DNA of 64,000 bases from Bacteroidota bacterium (GTDB lineage Bacteria; Bacteroidota; Bacteroidia; Bacteroidales; Lentimicrobiaceae). The stretch covers positions 147,229 to 211,228 of the forward strand of contig WSXU01000009.1 of assembly GCA_009773455.1 (NCBI GenBank). Reading direction: 5' to 3'. The notes below the pieces were generated by a model. It ran no database searches. It saw only the letters and a list, made by a program, of their open reading frames with translations, and was not told the origin of the DNA. This document shows, one piece after another, positions 36,129 through 45,411 of the stretch. Each line of letters starts with the position of its first letter. Position 1 is the first letter of the stretch. A program made the translations under genes and the position numbers.

Positions 36129-37853
36129 ATGAACTTCCCGATAGAAGTAAACAATAAAACCATTACGGCCCGCAAAGGTGAAACCATCCTGGATGCACTG
36201 GAGCGGAATGGCATCAAGGTACCAACGCTTTGCCATATGCCGGGGCTCTACCCTACCGGATCATGCAGAATGTGTGTGGTAGAGGTGGAAGGCAAGAGTA
36301 ACCTGATCACAGCCTGCTCGTACCCTGTGGAAGAATGGATGAAGATAAAAACACATTCTCCCAGGGTTGTAAATGCCCGAAAAACCAACGTGGAACTACT
36401 GCTGAGTAATCACCCGGATGATTGTCTTTTTTGTGAGCGAAACGGCAACTGTGAACTGCAGAAATTTGCCGAGGATCTGAATGTCAGGGAACGCAGATTC
36501 CCGGGTAAAAAGAATAAGTATAAAGCCGACCCTTCAGGATCCAGTATCGTGAGAGATCCGGCAAAGTGCATTTTATGCGGCAGGTGTGTCAGAACCTGCG
36601 ACGAGATTGTCGGGGCAGTGACACTGGGGTTTATCGGCAGGGGTAACAAAACCATTATTGGCCCTCCGTTCAATAAACAGATCAACCTCTCAAGCTGCAT
36701 CACCTGCGGTCAGTGTGTCATGGCCTGTCCGACCGGAGCATTGCATGAAAAAAGACATTCGTCCGATCTTCAGAATGCACTTCACAACCCTGACCTCCAT
36801 GTTGTGTTGCAATACTCCCCAACGGTTACAGTAAGTGTGGGAGAGGAATTCGGACTGAAAGCCGGGAAAGACATGACCGGAATACTGAATGCTGCACTGA
36901 GAAAGACCGGGTTTGATAAAGTATTTGATTCTTCGTTCGGTGCTGATCTTTACATTACTGAACTTGCAGCTGAAGTTGAACAACGGTTAAAAACAGGGGA
37001 AAATATTCCTGTTTTCAGCAGCGATTGCCCTGCCTGGGTAAAATATACCGAACAGTGGTATCCCGAAATTCTGCCGAACCTTTCGGCATGTAAGTCGCCT
37101 CAGCAAATGCTTGGCTCTGTTATAAGCAGTTATTACACTGACCTATTTCATATAAATCCGGATAATCTGTATACAGTTTCGGCCATGCCCTGCACTGCCA
37201 AGAAATTTGAGGCTCAGCGTGAGCAGATGACCCACAAAGGCATTACCGATGTGGATGCTGTGCTGACTACCCGGGAACTGGCACAGTTTATCAGGCTGAA
37301 TGGCATAGACATAGAACAGATTGAAAACGAACTGGCCGATAACCCCTTTCATGTAAGGAGTTCAGCAGGAAGGCTGCTGAGCGTATCAGGCGGTGTTACA
37401 GAAGCTTTAATCCGCACTTTGCATTACAGGCTGACCGGCAAGGATATGACTCAGCCTAAGATCAGTGAATTACGGAATGGTCGTGAATACAAAGAGGTAA
37501 AGATGAAAATCGGCGATTTTAAACTTGGTTTTGCCGCAGTTAGTACGGTGAGGCAGGCTGCCAGGCTGATCGGTGAAATTAAGGCAGGACGCAATGATCT
37601 TCATTTTATTGAAGTAATGGCATGCCCTGGAGGATGTGTTAACGGAGGTGGCCAGCCCATTGCCTGCGATACAGGAGCAATCAGGGCAAGGATCAAGACT
37701 GTTTACGAAATTGATGAAAAGGACCCCATCAGGTTTGCACACAAGAATCCGGCTGTACTTGAATTGTACCGTGATTTCCTGGGTGAGCCCATGGGTGCCA
37801 GATCCGTTGAGTTGCTGCACACTTCCTATAAAAAGCGGGAAGTTCCATTGTAA
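36129..37853 (+). CDS. hydA: [FeFe]-hydrogenase catalytic subunit, with Asp at the proton-relay position
   Basis: The 574-residue catalytic subunit that makes or oxidises hydrogen. N-terminal [2Fe-2S] domain (Cys35, 46, 49, 63), His-ligated [4Fe-4S] cluster (His95, Cys99, 102, 108), two [4Fe-4S] motifs (CILCGRCVRTC, CITCGQCVMAC), then the H-cluster domain. L1 reads FSSDCPAW instead of TSCCPxW: the cluster ligand Cys300 is present but the preceding proton-relay Cys is Asp299. L2 (MPCTAKKFEAQR) and L3 (EVMACPGGCVNGGGQP) are canonical. Length equals clostridial CpI. It lies 24 bp after hydB, and with HydB and HydC forms the trimeric type. Maturation needs HydE, HydF and HydG; only hydG is in the window. 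Confidence 0.95.
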   Translation: MNFPIEVNNKTITARKGETILDALERNGIKVPTLCHMPGLYPTGSCRMCVVEVEGKSNLITACSYPVEEWMKIKTHSPRVVNARKTNVELLLSNHPDDCLFCERNGNCELQKFAEDLNVRERRFPGKKNKYKADPSGSSIVRDPAKCILCGRCVRTCDEIVGAVTLGFIGRGNKTIIGPPFNKQINLSSCITCGQCVMACPTGALHEKRHSSDLQNALHNPDLHVVLQYSPTVTVSVGEEFGLKAGKDMTGILNAALRKTGFDKVFDSSFGADLYITELAAEVEQRLKTGENIPVFSSDCPAWVKYTEQWYPEILPNLSACKSPQQMLGSVISSYYTDLFHINPDNLYTVSAMPCTAKKFEAQREQMTHKGITDVDAVLTTRELAQFIRLNGIDIEQIENELADNPFHVRSSAGRLLSVSGGVTEALIRTLHYRLTGKDMTQPKISELRNGREYKEVKMKIGDFKLGFAAVSTVRQAARLIGEIKAGRNDLHFIEVMACPGGCVNGGGQPIACDTGAIRARIKTVYEIDEKDPIRFAHKNPAVLELYRDFLGEPMGARSVELLHTSYKKREVPL

Positions 37854-37872
37854 AGGGTAAAACTTATATATC

Positions 37873-39891
37873 ATGGAGCCGGAAAAGTACAGAATCAAAA
37901 AGCAACTGGTCAGCACTGTCAAGGAACGGTGCCGTGTTTGCTATACCTGTGTGAGGGAATGTCCGGCCAAAGCCATCAAAATAAGTAATGGTCAGGCTGA
38001 AGTCATTCCGGAGAGGTGCATAGGTTGCGGCAACTGCATCAAAGTATGCAGCCAGAATGCCAAGTTATTCCGCAAAGAGACCGATATTGTAAGTATGCTT
38101 ACCGGTGGCGGCTATGAGTGTGCAGCCATTGTTGCGCCAAGTTTTCCTGCTGAGTTTTCGGAAATAAAGAACCACCGGCTATTGGTTTCTTTGATCAGAT
38201 CGCTCGGATTTACCTATGTTTCGGAGGTTGCATTTGGTGCTGACCTTGTATCGGAAGAATACAAGAAATTGCTGAAAGCCGGCAACTATCCCCCTGTGAT
38301 CTCCTCGGATTGTCCGGCCATTGTCAGCTACATAGAGCATTACCATCCCGATCTGGTTGACTCACTTGCACATGTTGTATCACCCATGGTAGCCATGGGT
38401 AAGGTGATGCGTAAGCGTTACGGCGAAGACCTGAAAATTGTTTTCATCGGACCCTGCATTGCCAAGAAAGATGAATCAGACGAAATAGATGCAGCACTAA
38501 CCTTTCGTGAGTTGCGCGAAATGATTGCCAAAACCGGACTTAAACCAGCCGATGTTACCCCCAGTGAATTCGATCCGCCTTTGAGCGGAAAAGGAGCCAT
38601 CTTCCCCGTGAGCCGGGGATTACTGAATACTGTCGGGGTAAAAGAAGACATCTTTGAGCGGAATGTGATTGTGGCTGAAGGCCGCTCGGATTTCCAGGAA
38701 GCCATCAAGGAATTTGAAAGCGGACAAATAGCCCAGGAGCACCTTGAGCTGCTTTGCTGTGAAGGTTGCATCATGGGGCCAGGAATGTCGCCGTACCCGT
38801 TTTTTTCTTCCAGCAGCCGCCGGTACCGTAAGCAGGCCAGTGTAAGTGACTATGTCATCAATAAACTGGAAACCCTCGACCTCGCACAATGGAAAAAAGA
38901 TATTGAAGAATTCAGGAGTATTGATCTTTTCAGGGAATTCATGAAAAGGGATATCAGGGTAGCGCGGCCTGCCGATGGAGAGATTACCAAAGTATTGAAC
39001 AGGATGGGGAAATTTGATCCTCAGGACCACCTTGACTGCGGGGCCTGTGGTTATGATTCCTGCCAGGACCATGCCATTGCCATTATCAGGGGGCTTGCCG
39101 AACATGAAATGTGTCTCCCATACGCGATGGAGAAACTTCACAATTACATCCGTGAACTCAATATATCGAACGAGAAGCTCGCCAATACCCAGGAAGCTTT
39201 GAAGCAATCGGAGAAGCTTGCTGGTCTTGGGCAACTTTCGGCCGGAATAGCCCATGAGTTGAACAACCCACTGGGTGTTATAACCATGTACAGCAATATC
39301 CTGAAGGATGAAGCACCTTCGGAAGATCCAATAAGGAAAGACCTTGAGCTTATTGTTGAACAGGCTGAAAGGTGCAAAAAAATTGTGGGCGGATTGTTGA
39401 ATTTCGCCAGGAAGAACCAGGTAAATTTCACCGATGTGAACATCAACAATCTTGTTGAACACTGCATCAGTTCAGTTATAGCACCTGTAAATGTCAGAAT
39501 ATCCCTTGAATCGAACATTAAGAATGCCGAGGCCCACCTTGACTATGACCAGATGGCCCAGGTATTTACCAACCTGCTTAAAAACGCGGTTGAGGCAATG
39601 CCTGAAATTGGCGGGAGTATTCATATAAGAGTTACCGACTCAGCAGATGAAATCACTGTTTACATAGCCGACTCGGGAACAGGTATCGCCAAGGAAAACA
39701 TGGGCAAGCTTTTCACACCTTTTTTCACAACCAAGGCTATTGGAAAAGGAACCGGACTGGGATTGCCCATCATATACGGAATTGTCAAAATGCACAAGGG
39801 AAGCATTTCGGTCAAATCGAACGCAGACCACACAAAAGGGCCCACGGGAACTACTTTTACAATCACATTCCCAAGACGGCCGATAACCTGA
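37873..39891 (+). CDS. [FeFe]-hydrogenase-like sensor histidine kinase
   Basis: A 672-residue fusion of a sensory hydrogenase and a histidine kinase. Residues about 18-60 hold two [4Fe-4S] motifs (CRVCYTCVRECP, CIGCGNCIKVCS). The H-cluster-like domain has L1 SSDCPAI, L2 GPCIAKKDE and L3 CEGCIMGPG, as in sensory rather than catalytic enzymes. Next comes an Fe-S domain (CGACGYDSCQDH ... EMC), a coiled coil, HisKA with the phospho-His in SAGIAHELNNPLG, and HATPase_c (LLKNAVEAMPE, DSGTGIAKEN, GKGTGLGLPI). It starts 19 bp after hydA and is followed by two receiver proteins, so it most likely reads hydrogen or redox state and phosphorylates them. Confidence 0.92.
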   Translation: MEPEKYRIKKQLVSTVKERCRVCYTCVRECPAKAIKISNGQAEVIPERCIGCGNCIKVCSQNAKLFRKETDIVSMLTGGGYECAAIVAPSFPAEFSEIKNHRLLVSLIRSLGFTYVSEVAFGADLVSEEYKKLLKAGNYPPVISSDCPAIVSYIEHYHPDLVDSLAHVVSPMVAMGKVMRKRYGEDLKIVFIGPCIAKKDESDEIDAALTFRELREMIAKTGLKPADVTPSEFDPPLSGKGAIFPVSRGLLNTVGVKEDIFERNVIVAEGRSDFQEAIKEFESGQIAQEHLELLCCEGCIMGPGMSPYPFFSSSSRRYRKQASVSDYVINKLETLDLAQWKKDIEEFRSIDLFREFMKRDIRVARPADGEITKVLNRMGKFDPQDHLDCGACGYDSCQDHAIAIIRGLAEHEMCLPYAMEKLHNYIRELNISNEKLANTQEALKQSEKLAGLGQLSAGIAHELNNPLGVITMYSNILKDEAPSEDPIRKDLELIVEQAERCKKIVGGLLNFARKNQVNFTDVNINNLVEHCISSVIAPVNVRISLESNIKNAEAHLDYDQMAQVFTNLLKNAVEAMPEIGGSIHIRVTDSADEITVYIADSGTGIAKENMGKLFTPFFTTKAIGKGTGLGLPIIYGIVKMHKGSISVKSNADHTKGPTGTTFTITFPRRPIT

Positions 39892-39960
39892 TATTCAGGC
39901 ACATAACAGTACTTAAAAACTATACCAAAAGCCACAGAGCAGAATAAAGAAAGAAAGAAA

Positions 39961-40347
39961 ATGAAAAAAACAGTATTGATTGTTGATGACGACATGGATT
40001 ATCTGTTTCAGATGAAAATCAAGGTTGAGCAGTTTGGATTTGAAACCATTACTGCTGACGGACAAAAGGAAGCTGAGATGATCATCGAGACCACCAGGCC
40101 CGACCTGGCCATCCTTGACCTGATGATGGAAAATGACGACAGCGGGTTTATTCTGGCCTATAAAATAAAACGAAAGTATCCTGATGTACCCATCATCATT
40201 GCAACGGCGGTTACTGCAGAAACAGGTATGACATTCGATATAAACTCAGATGAGAACAAACAATGGATCAAGGCAGACCTCTTTCTCGACAAGGGAATCA
40301 GAGCCGACCAGTTGTTAAAGGAAATCAACAAATTGCTTAAGATCTGA
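39961..40347 (+). CDS. Single-domain response regulator of the hydrogenase cluster
   Basis: A 128-residue receiver. The N-terminal acidic patch VDDDMDY, the phospho-acceptor in LAILDLMMENDDSGF, the Thr/Ala switch region IIATAV and a late Lys (FLDKGI) are present. An insertion after beta-4 (TGMTFDINSDENKQWIKA) is a known variation of such receivers. There is no DNA-binding output. It is between the hydrogenase-like sensor kinase and the receiver-kinase hybrid, 2 bp before the latter, which makes it a probable phosphorelay intermediate between them. Confidence 0.9.
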   Translation: MKKTVLIVDDDMDYLFQMKIKVEQFGFETITADGQKEAEMIIETTRPDLAILDLMMENDDSGFILAYKIKRKYPDVPIIIATAVTAETGMTFDINSDENKQWIKADLFLDKGIRADQLLKEINKLLKI

Positions 40348-40349
40348 TC

Positions 40350-41480
40350 ATGGCTGAATACAAGATTCTGGTGGTAGATGATGAGCCAGGCATCCGGATG
40401 GGTACAAAACGTATCCTTCAAAATTACAAGGTTGATTATCCATTCATGGATGAGCACATTGAATTCATTGTGCTTGAAGCTGCTACCGGTGAAGAGGGTA
40501 TTGAAATTATTGACCGTGAGATGCCGGACATCATACTGCTTGATAACAAACTTCCCGGCATACAGGGTGTTGAGGTACTTGAGTATGTAAAAAAGAAGCT
40601 TTATGATATTGTTGTCGTTATGATCACTTCCTATGCTTCGCTTGAGCTTGCTGTTAAAGCGACCCGGGACGGAGCTTATGATTTTATTCCAAAGCCTTTT
40701 ACCCCCCAGGAACTCCGTGGATCGATCGAGAACATCACCAAGCAGCTCTTTCTGAAAAGGATGACCCAGAAGATGAACAAGGAGGGAAAACTAATCAGGT
40801 TCCAGTTTCTGTCGGTTCTTTCACATGAGTTAAAAGCACCGATCAATGCCATTGAAGGATATGTGAAGATGATGAATGACAGGCAGTTTGGTGATGATAT
40901 GGCTGCTTATCAGGAGATGATTGACCGGATGCAGGAACGAATCAAAGGAATGCGCAGTCTGATTATGGATTTGCTTGATCTGACAAAAATTGAGTCCGGA
41001 AAACCTGTCCAGCACCTTGAGTCTGTCAACATTACAGGTATTGCACAGATATCGATCGATACCATGCGCCCCTACTCTATTCAGAAAGATGTTGACATCT
41101 ATCTGAACACGAAAGAGAAGATCATGATGGACGCTGATCCGAACGAGATCGAGATAATTTTTAACAATCTTATCTCCAATGCTGTTAAATATAACAGGAA
41201 TGGAGGAAGGGTTGATGTATTTATTGAATCAAAGAAAGAAGCCATCGTTTTTCAGGTGTCTGATTCCGGCATTGGTATGACAGACGAAGAAAAGGCGAAA
41301 TTATTCCAGGATTTTGTCAGGATAAAGAACCAGAAAACCAAAAATATTACGGGATCAGGTCTCGGACTTTCGATATTAAAGAAAATAGTCGACATGTACC
41401 ATGGTGAAATAGATGTTCAGAGTGTACCTGACAAGGGTACTACTTTCACCATTACGATTCCCGTTAATGCTCAAACCTGA
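40350..41480 (+). CDS. Response regulator - histidine kinase hybrid (REC-HisKA-HATPase)
   Basis: A 376-residue cytoplasmic protein with an N-terminal receiver (VVDDEPGIRMG, phospho-Asp in DIILLDNKLPGIQ, MITSYAS, Lys in FIPKPFTPQEL) and a C-terminal kinase (phospho-His in VLSHELKAPINAIEGY, NNLISNAVKYN, DSGIGMT, GSGLGLSILKK). It has no DNA-binding domain. As the receiver comes first, the kinase activity is presumably set by the upstream hydrogenase-like sensor kinase. Whatever it phosphorylates is not encoded in this cluster; the only DNA-binding protein nearby is Rex. Confidence 0.9.
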   Translation: MAEYKILVVDDEPGIRMGTKRILQNYKVDYPFMDEHIEFIVLEAATGEEGIEIIDREMPDIILLDNKLPGIQGVEVLEYVKKKLYDIVVVMITSYASLELAVKATRDGAYDFIPKPFTPQELRGSIENITKQLFLKRMTQKMNKEGKLIRFQFLSVLSHELKAPINAIEGYVKMMNDRQFGDDMAAYQEMIDRMQERIKGMRSLIMDLLDLTKIESGKPVQHLESVNITGIAQISIDTMRPYSIQKDVDIYLNTKEKIMMDADPNEIEIIFNNLISNAVKYNRNGGRVDVFIESKKEAIVFQVSDSGIGMTDEEKAKLFQDFVRIKNQKTKNITGSGLGLSILKKIVDMYHGEIDVQSVPDKGTTFTITIPVNAQT

Positions 41481-41493
41481 AAAATAAGACAAC

Positions 41494-42117
41494 ATGAACA
41501 AAAAACTACCCGATAAAACCGTGGAAAGGCTCAGTCAATACAGGCGGGCTCTAATGAATTATCAATCCGGGGGAAAGCAGCACATTTTCTCACACGAAAT
41601 AGCCAACCTCCTCCACATAACTGCGGTTCAGGTTCGGCGCGACATCATGCTCATAGGTTATACAGGAACCCTCAGGCAGGGGTATGATGTAAAAGAACTG
41701 ATTGAAATTATCGGCAAAATTATTGACACCCGCGACGGGCAAAAGGTAGCCGTTATCGGAATCGGAAATCTGGGCCGCGCCATTATGGGTTATTTCAGTG
41801 GAAAACGGACCAAATTGATGATTGTGGCTGCATTTGACAACAATCCTGAAAAAATCGACAAGATATATGCGGGTGTGCAGTGTTATCACATCGACCAGAT
41901 GACGGACATCATTCGTAAAGAAGGTATTTCGGTTGCAGTGATTTCTGTTCCCGGAGAAGCTGCTGCTCAGGTTGCCGAACAACTGGTAATGGCTGGCATC
42001 AGGGGTATTCTGAATTTTTCACCCAAGGCCCTCAATGTTCCCACACACGTATACCTTCAGGAATATGATATGATCACGATGTTGGAAAAAATCGCCTATT
42101 TTGTAAAAAAGGCTTAG
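41494..42117 (+). CDS. rex: Redox-sensing transcriptional repressor Rex
   Basis: A 207-residue repressor that releases DNA when NADH/NAD is high. The N-terminal winged helix (FSHEIANLLHITAVQVRRDI with the family motif VRRD) is followed by a Rossmann domain with VIGIGNLGRAIMGYF and a domain-swap C-terminal helix. All expected parts are present. It is 13 bp behind the receiver-kinase hybrid, and a palindrome of the Rex type lies in the promoter region at 33583, so it is likely to control the hydrogenase genes and its own synthesis. Confidence 0.95.
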   Translation: MNKKLPDKTVERLSQYRRALMNYQSGGKQHIFSHEIANLLHITAVQVRRDIMLIGYTGTLRQGYDVKELIEIIGKIIDTRDGQKVAVIGIGNLGRAIMGYFSGKRTKLMIVAAFDNNPEKIDKIYAGVQCYHIDQMTDIIRKEGISVAVISVPGEAAAQVAEQLVMAGIRGILNFSPKALNVPTHVYLQEYDMITMLEKIAYFVKKA

Positions 42118-42126
42118 ATCATACGC

Positions 42127-43068
42127 ATGAAAATCTACTACAACCTCGAGAACATCGGACAGATAAGGAATCCGGTTATTACAACCGGTTCGTTCGACGG
42201 GGTTCACATAGGTCACAAAACCATCCTGAACAGGTTGCGTGAATGTGCTTCCGCCATTGACGGAGAATCGGTTTTGATTACGTTCCATCCGCATCCCCGT
42301 AAAGTGCTTTTTCCCGATACTGCTGGCAGAACATTGCTGCTGATCAATTCGCAGCGTGAAAAGATAGAATTGCTGAGAAAAACAGGACTCGATAACCTGT
42401 TCATCCTCAATTTTACCAGGGAGTTCTCCGAAATTTCATCCATTGATTTTATCAGGAATATCCTGGTTGGAAAATTGAATGCAAAAAAAGTCATCATCGG
42501 GTTTAACCACCATTTTGGCCATAACCGTGAGGGTAACTTCGATTACCTGTATGAACTTGGTCAATACTATAATTTTGGGGTAGAAGAAATTCCCGAACAG
42601 GACATTCACAACGAGACCGTCAGTTCGACCCTCATCCGTAAAGCCTTGCTCGAAGGCCGTATTCAGCGGGCAAATGCCTATCTCGACCATCATTACATCA
42701 TCATCAGCGAGCTCTTTGAAGGAAGTGCGACCTGCCGGTCGATGAATTTCCCTACCCTTCGCATTAAGATTGAAGAAGAGAACAAACTTGTTCCAAACGA
42801 CGGGGTTTATGCAGTAAATGTGCTGATCGACGGCGAATTTTACAAGGGGATTCTGAATATAAAAAATTCCTTGCCAGTTGAGGTAAGGAGAATCGATGAA
42901 ATCATGATAGACCTTCACCTGTTTGATGAAATACAGGGTCTTAAAGGGAAAACGGCAACAGTATTCTTTGCCAAGCGTATCCGCGATGAACTTCAGTTCT
43001 CCGATTCAGGGCAGATGCGTCGTCAGCTGGATGCTGATCTGATTGAAGTTGAAGAACTTATTTACTAA
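42127..43068 (+). CDS. ribF: Bifunctional riboflavin kinase / FAD synthetase
   Basis: Makes FMN and FAD from riboflavin. The 313 residues hold the N-terminal nucleotidyltransferase domain (ITTGSFDGVHIGHKTIL, with the HIGH-like motif; GFNHHFGHNREG; SSTLIRKAL) and the C-terminal riboflavin kinase domain (MNFPTLRIK, LVPNDGVYAV). It starts 9 bp after rex, in the same series, so it is coexpressed with the flavin-containing hydrogenase; supply of FMN to HydB would make sense but is inference. Normal length for the family. Confidence 0.95.
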   Translation: MKIYYNLENIGQIRNPVITTGSFDGVHIGHKTILNRLRECASAIDGESVLITFHPHPRKVLFPDTAGRTLLLINSQREKIELLRKTGLDNLFILNFTREFSEISSIDFIRNILVGKLNAKKVIIGFNHHFGHNREGNFDYLYELGQYYNFGVEEIPEQDIHNETVSSTLIRKALLEGRIQRANAYLDHHYIIISELFEGSATCRSMNFPTLRIKIEEENKLVPNDGVYAVNVLIDGEFYKGILNIKNSLPVEVRRIDEIMIDLHLFDEIQGLKGKTATVFFAKRIRDELQFSDSGQMRRQLDADLIEVEELIY

Positions 43069-43071
43069 ATT

Positions 43072-43857
43072 ATGGAGAACTCCGGAAAATCACCGATTGA
43101 AATCACTTTTCTGGGCACCGGAACATCCATAGGTGTGCCGGTTATCGCCTGTAATTGCCTGGTTTGTAAATCGGGTGACGCCCGTGACAAACGTTTCCGT
43201 ACTTCAGCCATAGTCAGGGTTGATAATCAGAGTATTGTTATTGACTGCGGGCCCGATTTCAGGTTCCAGATGCTGAAACAAAATGTAGAAGACATTGATG
43301 CTGTAATATTTACACACGAGCATCGCGATCATATTGCCGGGCTTGACGACATCAGGGCGTTTAATTACATCCTGAATAAGAATATTCCCATTTATGGATC
43401 AAAGAATGTCATGGAGGCCATTCAAACAGAATTCCCATATATATTCTCGGAAAGCCGTTACTTCGGAGCACCTCAGCTCACCATACACGAAATAACAAAC
43501 GAGGTATTCTCTATAGGGGAAACCAGTATTCAACCGGTGCAGGTCCTTCACAACAAACTGCCGGTATTTGGATACAGGATTGGCGATCTGACTTACATTA
43601 CCGATGCCAGCCAGATTCCTGAAGCCGAGAAACCAAAAATCATGGGCTCCAAAGTTTTGGTACTCAATGCGCTGAGAAACTCAAAACACATTTCACATTT
43701 ATCATTGGGTGAAGCGCTGGCCCTGATCGAAGAACTTGAACCTGAAAGGGCCTATCTGACCCACATCAGTCACTTCCTTGGTTTGCATACTGAGGTGGAA
43801 AAAAAGCTACCCTCAAATGTTCATCTGGCTTATGATAACCTCATTGTTGAGGTATAA
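43072..43857 (+). CDS. MBL-fold metallo-hydrolase (PhnP-like phosphodiesterase family)
   Basis: A 261-residue metallo-beta-lactamase-fold protein. It has an N-terminal LGTGTSIGVPVIACNCLVCKS (first part with a Cys-rich insert as in PhnP), the metal motif THEHRDHIAGLDD (HxHxDH), YITDAS with the bridging Asp, and a late His in YLTHISHF. PhnP relatives hydrolyse cyclic phosphodiesters, but many Bacteroidota homologues have no assigned substrate. It starts 3 bp after ribF and ends the long rightward series; a 6-bp stem with T-run at 43918-43940 may terminate it. Confidence 0.88.
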   Translation: MENSGKSPIEITFLGTGTSIGVPVIACNCLVCKSGDARDKRFRTSAIVRVDNQSIVIDCGPDFRFQMLKQNVEDIDAVIFTHEHRDHIAGLDDIRAFNYILNKNIPIYGSKNVMEAIQTEFPYIFSESRYFGAPQLTIHEITNEVFSIGETSIQPVQVLHNKLPVFGYRIGDLTYITDASQIPEAEKPKIMGSKVLVLNALRNSKHISHLSLGEALALIEELEPERAYLTHISHFLGLHTEVEKKLPSNVHLAYDNLIVEV

Positions 43858-43917
43858 ATAAAGAACCGCTAAACTGCCTGAATATTAGGGTTTCAGGTTA
43901 GGAATCCGGGCAAAATT

Positions 43918-43940
43918 GAAGTAATTTTGTACTTCTTTTT
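43918..43940 (+). terminator. Weak hairpin terminator before hydG
   Basis: GAAGTA / TACTTC with a six-base loop and a run of five T. The loop region includes TAATTTTG (43922-43929), which also fits the -7 promoter element for hydG, so the site may do both or neither. Confidence 0.35.
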
Positions 43941-43974
43941 ATTCTGATACATTGAATTAAATATCAATAACATA

Positions 43975-45411
43975 ATGATTTTTACACCTGAAAAATGCAG
44001 CATAACTGACCAGCGGATGAAACCTTTCATCGACCCTCAGGAATTGTGGGATTATATTAACAATACAAGATCGGATGCTTCGCTGGTAAAAGGGGTGATA
44101 GCGAAATCCCTTGAAAAGAAAAGACTCACGCTTCAGGAAACAGCCATCCTGATCAATGCTACCGATCCTGAACTGATCGAAATGATTAAAGAGGGTGCCC
44201 GTGAACTGAAGAAGCGGATTTATGGCAACCGCATTGTGCTGTTTGCCCCGCTTTATGTCGGCAATAAATGCACCAATAACTGCAAATACTGTGGTTTCAG
44301 GGCCTCAAACAAAGAAGCCGTGCGCAAAACGCTGAGTGATGAGGAACTGATCAGGGAAGTTGAAGCCCTGGAAGATAACGGACAAAAGCGGCTTATCCTC
44401 GTTTATGGCGAACATCCTGAATATTCCCCTGAATACATCGCCCACACTGTAAAAACGGTATATGGTGTAAAGAAAGGACCCGGTGAAATCCGTCGTGTAA
44501 ACATCAATGCTGCCCCCCTTGACATTGAAGGCTTCAGAATTGTGAAGGAATCAGCCATCGGCACCTATCAGATATTTCAGGAGACCTATCATCCTGAAGC
44601 CTATAAGACCTATCACCTTGGAGGCAAAAAGCGGGACTTTGATTACCGGCTTACCGGGCTTGACCGGGCCCAGGAAGCAGGGATCGACGATGTGGGAATC
44701 GGTGCGCTTTTTGGCCTTTACGACTGGCGTTACGAAGTTCTCGGGCTTGTCCGACATACCAACCACCTGGAGGCCTGCTACCATGTCGGCCCCCATACCA
44801 TCTCCTTCCCGAGGATCCAGAATGCTTCAAAACTGGATATGGGTGAAGATTACACCGTCAGCGATGAAGAATTTGCCAGACTGGTTGCCATACTCAGGTT
44901 AGCGGTGCCCTATACCGGAATGATTCTGACTGCCCGTGAAAATGCGAAACTGCGGCACGAAGTGATCCAGTTCGGGGTTTCACAGATCGATGGGGGCACA
45001 AAGCTGGAACTGGGTTCATATTCTGACTCCGTCAATGAAGATCAGGATCTTAACAAAGAGCAATTCCAGATCAACGACAACCGATCGCTGAACGAAATCA
45101 TCGATGAACTGGTCAGCAACGATTTTCTCCCCTCCTTCTGCACAGCCTGTTACCGACGCGGCCGGACTGGAGAACACTTTATGGAATTTTCGGTTCCGGG
45201 CTTTATCAAACGTTTCTGTTCGCCGAATGCCATGCTGACCCTGGCCGAATATCTTGAGGATTATGCTCCTGCTGATACGAAAAAGAAAGGATGGGAAGTC
45301 ATTGAAAAGAATCTGGATGAACTACAGGAACATGAAGATTCAGTCAATATCAATGAGCTGAGGATACGGCTACTGAGGGTTCAGTCGGGTGAACGGGATT
45401 TGTATTTTTAA
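43975..45411 (+). CDS. hydG: [FeFe]-hydrogenase maturase HydG (radical SAM tyrosine lyase)
   Basis: Splits tyrosine to give the CO and CN ligands of the H-cluster. The 478 residues show the radical-SAM motif CTNNCKYCGF (CxxxCxxC), the TIM-barrel core with ASKLDMGEDY and YTGMILTARE, and the C-terminal second-cluster motif CTACYRRGRTGEHF that distinguishes HydG from ThiH. The length is right. It is separated by 117 bp from the preceding gene and followed by two TM1266-type proteins. The other two maturases, HydE and HydF, must be encoded elsewhere. Confidence 0.96.
   Translation: MIFTPEKCSITDQRMKPFIDPQELWDYINNTRSDASLVKGVIAKSLEKKRLTLQETAILINATDPELIEMIKEGARELKKRIYGNRIVLFAPLYVGNKCTNNCKYCGFRASNKEAVRKTLSDEELIREVEALEDNGQKRLILVYGEHPEYSPEYIAHTVKTVYGVKKGPGEIRRVNINAAPLDIEGFRIVKESAIGTYQIFQETYHPEAYKTYHLGGKKRDFDYRLTGLDRAQEAGIDDVGIGALFGLYDWRYEVLGLVRHTNHLEACYHVGPHTISFPRIQNASKLDMGEDYTVSDEEFARLVAILRLAVPYTGMILTARENAKLRHEVIQFGVSQIDGGTKLELGSYSDSVNEDQDLNKEQFQINDNRSLNEIIDELVSNDFLPSFCTACYRRGRTGEHFMEFSVPGFIKRFCSPNAMLTLAEYLEDYAPADTKKKGWEVIEKNLDELQEHEDSVNINELRIRLLRVQSGERDLYF

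Noticed and set aside
33692..37853. Part of respiratory complex I (nuoE, nuoF, nuoG)
   Set aside because: The third gene has complete H-cluster motifs (L1-L3), so it is a hydrogenase and not NuoG; no membrane nuo genes follow.
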